This document shows positions 58,105 to 64,000 of a DNA stretch of 64,000 bases, piece after piece. The first letter of the stretch is position 1. Every line of letters starts with the position of its first letter. The translations under genes and the position numbers were made by a program. The notes below the pieces were generated by a model. The model saw only the letters and a program-made list of their open reading frames with translations, had not been told where the DNA came from and did no database searches. Source of the stretch: Hymenopus coronatus (Eukaryota; Arthropoda; Insecta; Mantodea; Hymenopodidae); NCBI GenBank assembly GCA_030762935.1, contig CM060895.1, forward strand, positions 29,130,501 to 29,194,500, written 5' to 3'.

Positions 58105-59140
58105 TTTATTTCTCAACATCTTTTAGCTCAATACACTTTTCCCAGCATTTCTCCAACTGTTTTAAGCCTTCCAAAAGTAGGTCCTCAAAATAGGCATCTG
58201 TTTGGGAGATGCCTCTTTGTTAGATGTGAATCGTTTTCAGCTGAGCCAATTTTTTCAAGTTTCAAAATAAAACAAGATCACTGGGGGCCAAATCTGGTGA
58301 ATATGATGGGTATTGTAGTAAATTAAACCTTAATTCTACAATTCTTGCCATCAAAACTGCGCGGGTGTGCACCCTTGCATTGCCTTGATGGAAGAAAATC
58401 TTTTTCTTTGCCAGATGAGAGTGTTTTTTTCTTGATTTCTCCATTCAACCTGTCCAATAATGTTGCATAATACTCTACATTTATCATTCTTCCTTTCTGT
58501 AAGTAATCAATGTAGATGATTCTGCATGCACACCAAAAATCTGTGGCTTTCACCTTGTCTGCAGATTTTGCCATCTTTGCCTTCTTTGGAGCCAGTTTGC
58601 CTTTAAAAATCCACTATTTCGACTATATTTTTATCTCTGAAATGTAATCCATGTTTCATCCACAATTGTGCACCAATGCAAAAAGTATCAGGATTGCAAT
58701 GGAAAAGTGCTAAACCAGTTTCCGAATTAATAAAACAATTTAGTTTATCCCCCATTGAGAGCAAACACGACACCCATCTTGCCTAGACCTGTGTCAGACC
58801 TAATTTTTGGTGCAAAATTGAGAACACCGTACCTTTTAATATGCCAGTGGCCACCACTATATTGCAAACTTTGATTTGTCGATCACTGAAATTAAATTGT
58901 ATCCTGGATTTTGTCAACTATTTTGGAAGAAATCTTTTCTACTGGACGTCCAGAACAAAGTTCATCATATGTAAATGTCTGACCATGTTTAAATTCATTT
59001 ATCCAATTGTAAATTGGTGCAAACACAGGAGCAAATGTGCCATGAACTTCATTCAACTTGGCTTTTGTGTCTTTCAGTTTTAAGCCTTTTAAATAGATGT
59101 GTTTAGTCACAGCATGAAACTTGTTTTCAAAGAAGCACAA
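58105..59140 (-). pseudogene. mariner transposase, inactivated
   Basis: Minus strand: helix-turn-helix region HIYLKGLKLKDTKAKLNEVH, YNWINEFKHGQT and CSGRPVEKISSKIVDKI (the known mariner GRP linker); then KATDFWCACRIIYIDYL, HQGNARVHTRAV and YPSYSPDLAPSDLVLF, ending DAYFEDLLLEGLK near 58150. In mariner the three acidic residues are the Asp of FWD, the Asp of H.DNA and the Asp of APSD. Here the first two are lost (FWC, HQGN). Several frameshifts. Confidence 0.88.
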
Positions 59141-59144
59141 GATT

Positions 59145-60430
59145 TTTGGTTCAATCGCCTATTGCAATCAAAGTATGTGGTGGATATAGGTGAAACATTA
59201 ACTGCAGTGTATTAAGAGACGTCGATTACTGAATTCAAACTTTTTTCAATGCTAGGAATGTAATTTCTTTTATTTTCTAAGGATTTATTGATTGTTCCTA
59301 GTACCTCACCAGATTAAAGAAATAAGTGAGGAGAATTAAGGCAATTGAGACTTTCCTGGTAAATAACACTTTCTACTCATTTTAGAATATAAAATTGCAA
59401 ATGAAAATAGTAGCCACTTGTAAAATCAAAACATCTTAATTACAACTTATCTTAAAATATATACATGCACAGATTTTAGCTTTTAGTCGTTACATTGACA
59501 AAGCTTTGTAAATTTGTTGCAAATAGTGAATAAAACCTGAGTCTGAAACATAACTGCTTCAGTAGACTGAAGTTTCTCGCTATGAGGAGAATGAAATAGT
59601 TTGTCATAAATTCTCAGCTTCAAAAGGCTCTCAAAATGTAACCTTCATATCAACTGAGAAAGAGCTTTGTGTTTCAAGAAAATGTTAAAAATCCTGTGAT
59701 ATGTTTATCAATTATTCTGCACAAGATCATAGGATTCAGTTGCAGTGCAAATAACTTGATTTTTGATGTGAATTGAGTATACTCCATATTAAATATGCAT
59801 TGATATATTTTTCGGAAATTTAGGTAGCATTTTATGTACCTTTCTTTGTATGTGTTATTTAATGTTTTAAAATTCATGATGAAAAGAGCTAATTAAAGCA
59901 TAGATTTTCAGAATGATTTTAAATATTTTCTTTAGTTGACAAATGCCATTTTTCTTACAAAAATATTATTGACAATTACTGTCTTTTACAACCTACTAAA
60001 ACAATTTTGTATGTATGTTAACACATTCCAATAAAAATTAAGTATAAGCTGACAATAGTCCTTTGTCTGTGGTATTGATTACATTCAATTGCTAAATGTA
60101 AATGTGTTTTAATGTGCCATTGTGGTTTGATATTTCCTTATTTTAAATTCATGCATAGCTGCATACAATTAGAACTGCCCATACGTTAACTTGTTCAGAA
60201 GTTTATTACAATGCTCATAGACATACCTAAGCCTCAGAAAGAAAGAAAAGTAAGAGTTTTAAAAGCTAAAGTAGATCAAATTTATCATCTCAGTACATTG
60301 ATATGAAAAGCTACTTATTTATATACATTTCATATATTTCAAAAGTTATTTGTTTACATTTAGATTAATTATATGTAATGATTAGTACACATCAGTAAGG
60401 GTAATCATAAGTGTCTTTATGTACACCTAT
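59145..60430. other. Nothing recognised
   Basis: AT-rich intergenic sequence; no repeat family or coding signal identified. Confidence 0.4.
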
Positions 60431-60444
60431 ACATATGTATATTA
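60431..60444. repeat. Target-site duplication of SINE family C, left
   Basis: ACATATGTATATTA, repeated exactly at 60788-60801. Confidence 0.95.
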
Positions 60445-60787
60445 ATTCCATGGCACGACAGCTCACAGGGAACCTTGGCCTACCGCCCGGCCGCTGCGTC
60501 CCCCATCTCGGTCCACCACAGACGTCATGGATGGGGTGCAGTATTGGAGGGTGAGACGTGGTCAGCGCCTCGAATCCCCCCGGCCGGTTAATGCGGTCCT
60601 CATGACCTGGAGCCGCTACTTCTCCATCAAGTAGCTCCTCAATTAGCCCCCCAGGGACCTTACGAGGCTGAGTGCACCCTGGGCCAGGTCTCCCAACGGG
60701 GGAAAATCCCCACGCTGGTACTGGGGATCGAACCCAGGTCTCCCGCTTGGTAAGTAGCAACGCTACCACCGCGCTAAGGAGACAACC
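60445..60787 (-). repeat. tRNA-derived SINE, family C, complete
   Basis: Minus strand: CTCCTTAGCGCGGTGGTAGC (A box), GACCTGGGTTCGATCCCCAG (B box), a GC-rich body (CAGCCTCGTAAGGTCCCTGG, AACCGGCCGGGGGGATTCGA, GATGGGGGACGCAGCGGCC) and an end near GTGAGCTGTCGTGCC. Flanked by an exact 14-bp target-site duplication. GC content is far above its surroundings. Any protein read from it is spurious. Confidence 0.95.
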
Positions 60788-60801
60788 ACATATGTATATT
60801 A

Positions 60802-61690
60802 CGTAAACTCAATACAGGCAGTTTTGAAATGAAATTGAATGAATGAAACGGTCATATAGCTTATAGGCTATACATGAACTAGTCCAAAATTTGATGTTGC
60901 AACATTGAATCTCTTTTAGCTAAATTTTTATAATAAAAATCACATCTTATTGAGATTAGGAAGTGCAGGAACCACTGATTTGATGCCAATGATTTTTAAC
61001 ATGCCATTCATACACACCTCAGAAGGTGTTTTTGGCAAGCATGAACCCACATACCTACACTTAAAGCAACACAAATAACTTAAATAAAGATAAACAAATC
61101 ATTAATAACCAAGGTCAAGAAATCTCAAATTTCTATTGGTAATAGCTTTAACTTAAAATAAACTTTAGCCCATTACCAGCAGGGGAAGCCTTGTATTGTA
61201 GAACAGTATGTTTCTCAGCAAAATGACTTGGCAAGGTAACTTCCTTTTCACTTAGGATTGCCAGAGATGGGGTTTTACTATGGTGTAATTATGTGATAAT
61301 TACCTGCTATTCTCATTTTAATTAAACAATGATAAATGTTGCACCCCAAGGGCTTTGTAAACTATATGGACTAAATATTTTTTTAAGAGAAGCAACTGTA
61401 ACAATAACGGGCTCTGATGTCTCAGTTTCTCAATGTTTTAGAGGGCACTATCAGACTGGTCCTCATAATTTCCTAAGGTTTCTGCTGTCTTCAACCATTG
61501 TAAAATGGATGAAACTGTTTGGGTACCCATGTCTATCAGCAGTTGAATTAGTCTTTGCATTTTGTAAAGCTGATTGACTTTAGGTGTCTTTTCTGAAAAA
61601 AATAAAAAAAAATAATAAAATCTATTTACATTAATTATTTCATGATCTATTATTTTAAGACTAATAATGATAAAATTAATAAAATATTAA
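60802..61690. other. AT-rich sequence with one small palindrome
   Basis: 61665-61680 and 61686-61701 are inverted (TAATGATAAAATTAAT with a 5-base loop). Otherwise nothing recognised. Confidence 0.45.
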
Positions 61691-61699
61691 TTTTATCAT

Positions 61700-62290
61700 T
61701 AATCCTATCCTATCTCTATATCATCAACGTTGGGTAGAATTTCAGGAATAATCAAAGGGTTTCTTGAATGGTGTATAAGGTTCACTTCTTCAAAAAAGTT
61801 TCTGTAGAAAAGAGGGCCAAATTTAACTGTTCCCAACTGCATCCAAACCATACTCACTGGTAAAGCATTCCTCCACTTTGTTCGGTTCACACTCAGTGAT
61901 ACTTTAAACTTTTGTATTAAGCTTGAAAAATTTAAAAAAGAATAACTCTTCTGTCACCGTATTTATCACCAGAATCCTTTTACTAGAATTTTTAACCATT
62001 TGCTGCCAGTACCAGGGTCTCATAATGGAGAATTTCTCCTTTGATTTGTGTGCTCTTTCAATAACAGAATGAATACCATCTGTTTTCATAAGTGTTTGAC
62101 CTTTCAATATAATTGTGTGATTTATTTTGTAATATCCATATGCAGCAGCATATCATTATTATAGTTTGGTTCTGATTTATCAGACCAAATGGTTAGTTCC
62201 TTTGTTTCCTTGCTTAAGTATTCATACACCCATTTGTATAATTCTGAAGCCATCTCTTTGCCCACTCTTCCAGCTTTTGTTACAGCTCAC
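61700..62290 (-). pseudogene. DUF7869-like transposase fragment
   Basis: Minus strand pieces: ELTIWSDKSEPNYNNDMLL (compare the WSDxCxGQNRN motif of this family), GQTLMKTDGIHSVIERAHKS (compare GHTxMxxDxxHxxIE), WYWQQMVKN, then KWRNALPVSMVWMQLGTVKF and FFEEVNLIHHSRNPLIIPE. This resembles the C-terminal region of DUF7869-type transposase-like proteins common in arthropod genomes. The Cys and Gln of the first motif are lost. Assignment from remembered motifs. Confidence 0.5.
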
Positions 62291-62539
62291 ATAATGCTAT
62301 AGGCAAAATTATCTTTAGTATGTATTATATTATCATTTGTAATAAATAACCCAAAATTCATTATCAGAGTTATTATTTGTAAATAAATGTATTAATAAAT
62401 TATCCATAAATGTAATTCTTGATGTGATATACATCCTAGAGTTTGGACATAGAGTTTAATCTCAAAATAGGATCTATAGATTGCTATGTTATGTATGTAA
62501 TTTCAGAAAGTGACTCCAAGTACAACCCATCATAATCAG

Positions 62540-62875
62540 TCATGTAATGAAACTGAAGTGTATCCAAATGTTATTTATAAAAGCAGATGGAATTGAAGAC
62601 TGAGAAACTGTCTTTGAGAGCAATGTGAGGTCTGATAATGGAGAGTTATTTGATAATATGGAGGTTGTTTTTAAAGAAATGGCATGCAAAGGGAGAAAAA
62701 AACCTGATGTAACAAGAATAATGGCAGGGGCAAAGTGATCAACTCTCATATTCATCAAATTTTTTCCCCTTATCTCTACTGATAAATTAGTCCACTTCTC
62801 AATCCATAGTTTTGCTCTCATTTTTTTTAGTTTCTTCCCAATTCTTCTAGTTACATGCAAATAGTTGTCTTGCAT
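62540..62875 (-). other. Open frame of 111 codons, not recognised
   Basis: Starts MQDNYLHVTRRIGKKLKKMR; no domain recognised. Probably transposon-derived or chance. Confidence 0.2.
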
Positions 62876-63204
62876 TCCACATTAAGCATTCCTTTGTATT
62901 TAAAAATCCTCTTTAACCTTTCAACTCCACTATCTGTATCTGGGCTCATGCATATCCTTCTCTCATCCACTTGTCACCTTTATGTAATAAATTCTCCCTA
63001 CACCATATTTCCTGTAGCTCCCTGTCTACCCTCAGTGACTTATCCAAATATTATATGACTTAAACAGTTGTTAATTATTGACTTGTTCTTAGCTTAACTA
63101 TGCCTCAAGGTTTTTAAAAGTGTATGTTTACATATTTGGCATTGCTTTACCTTTTCTCAAGTAATTTGTATAATGATAGAGAAAATATGACCAAAATAGT
63201 ATTA

Positions 63205-63355
63205 CAAAAATCTGATGTGCTCCATTCGCATGACTTTCCCTACATCTCTGTAACAAATTATTGTTAAAAAGCCTATTCTTTTATCTAATTCATGATAATC
63301 AAGATAAAAGTTGGCAGAAACTGTCCTTATTGTTTTGTGTGTAAGTAGAAGGGAA
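63205..63355 (+). repeat. Unknown repeat 'R', copy I, 5' fragment
   Basis: AAAAATCTGATGTGCTCCAT to GTAAGTAGAAGGGAAAAA; broken off where copy J begins in the same orientation. Confidence 0.8.
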
Positions 63356-64000
63356 AAAATCTAATGTGTTCCATTCACATGATCTTGCCTAGCTGTTTGG
63401 TAAACAAACGTTTTATTCAAAAGATTAATCTGTTATATACATCATACTAATCAAAATAAACATAATCAGAATCAGTTATATTACTAGCTACCTTGTAAGT
63501 AGAAGGGAAAAATAAAAAAATGCACAGGCTAAAGTGATAGTCTCATCCTTTGAAAACCGATTGCCATGTGAAAAAATTTAAGTTCCAATCTCTTTGCTTG
63601 CCGGAGTAAACAAACAGGAATCAAGAAGAAAGATGTCCTCCCATTTGAGAAAAGTTAAAGTGGCCACAATTGAAACCAATAATCTGGAATATCTTGAAAA
63701 TGGTTAACTCTACAAAAAGAATGTATATGACATAAACTGTGATTTTAATGAGATCTACAGTTTTTGTGTGGTAAGTTTTTTTGTATACCTTTTACAGTTT
63801 TTCAGTTATACAAAAATCATCCAAAATGTCTTCAGAGGCTATGCCCAGAAATTTCAAGATATATATTTCATTTCGCATAAAAATATATTAAACATTAAGT
63901 ATTTTAATCAAAATCATCAGAGGCATGTTTGAGAAAATCAAAATTTTCAAAAAATGTTCCATGTAAAGGGTAGTTTGGGGTGGGGAGATTGTCTTAAAAA
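63356..64000 (+). repeat. Unknown repeat 'R', copy J, cut by window end
   Basis: Begins AAAAATCTAATGTGTTCCAT and carries the internal blocks CTTCAGAGGCTATGCCCAGA, CATCAGAGGCATGTTTGAGA and ATGTAAAGGGTAGTTTGGGG. Runs off the window. Confidence 0.85.

Noticed and set aside
60392..60769. 125-codon open frame on the minus strand
   Set aside because: It lies over a tRNA-derived SINE with exact target-site duplications; such frames recur by chance in GC-rich SINEs.

Overview
The window is repeat-rich, AT-rich nuclear DNA of an animal, most likely an insect with a large genome. The evidence is a spliced animal-type fatty acid synthase gene with multi-kilobase introns, plus arthropod-style CR1-like, I-clade, Tc1, mariner, pogo and hAT elements and several tRNA-derived SINE families. 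There is no sign of prokaryotic organisation: no operons, ribosome binding sites or CRISPR arrays. Lineage cannot be fixed further from sequence reading alone.

The only host gene I can support is the 3' end of a fatty acid synthase (FASN) on the + strand. Four exons (7759-8045, 18279-18548, 26711-26959, 34001-34126) encode the C-terminal thioesterase domain and end in a stop codon. Reading frame and splice sites agree at every junction. Upstream exons lie outside the window, so 1-7758 is probably intron.

The introns are full of transposons. Intron before the first exon: a minisatellite, a broken CR1-like LINE, a second 5'-truncated CR1-like LINE and a tRNA-SINE. Intron 8046-18278: an RTE-like LINE split by a SINE, a cluster of RNase H-bearing LINE pieces in alternating orientation, and two head-to-head Ty3/gypsy remnants. 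Intron 18549-26710: a nearly full-length I-clade LINE with 15-bp target-site duplications. Intron 26960-34000: a hAT (ZMYM1-like) transposase gene split in frame by a complete pogo-like element.

Downstream of FASN (34.1-64 kb) I see no host gene, only nested repeats. They include a Tc1 copy carrying a perfect 59-bp-arm palindrome and an inserted unknown repeat; a longer CR1-like LINE whose ORF1 has PHD-like and SGNH-hydrolase-like parts; a second pogo-like element cut by an ORF2-less derivative of the I-clade LINE; a CR1/L2-like LINE fragment; Tc1 and mariner remains; and a DUF7869-like transposase fragment. The feature that stands out most is a non-coding repeat family of about 0.9 kb with short inverted ends. 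It has about ten copies here, six of them packed in alternating orientation between 43.5 and 48.2 kb, and I cannot assign it to a known superfamily.
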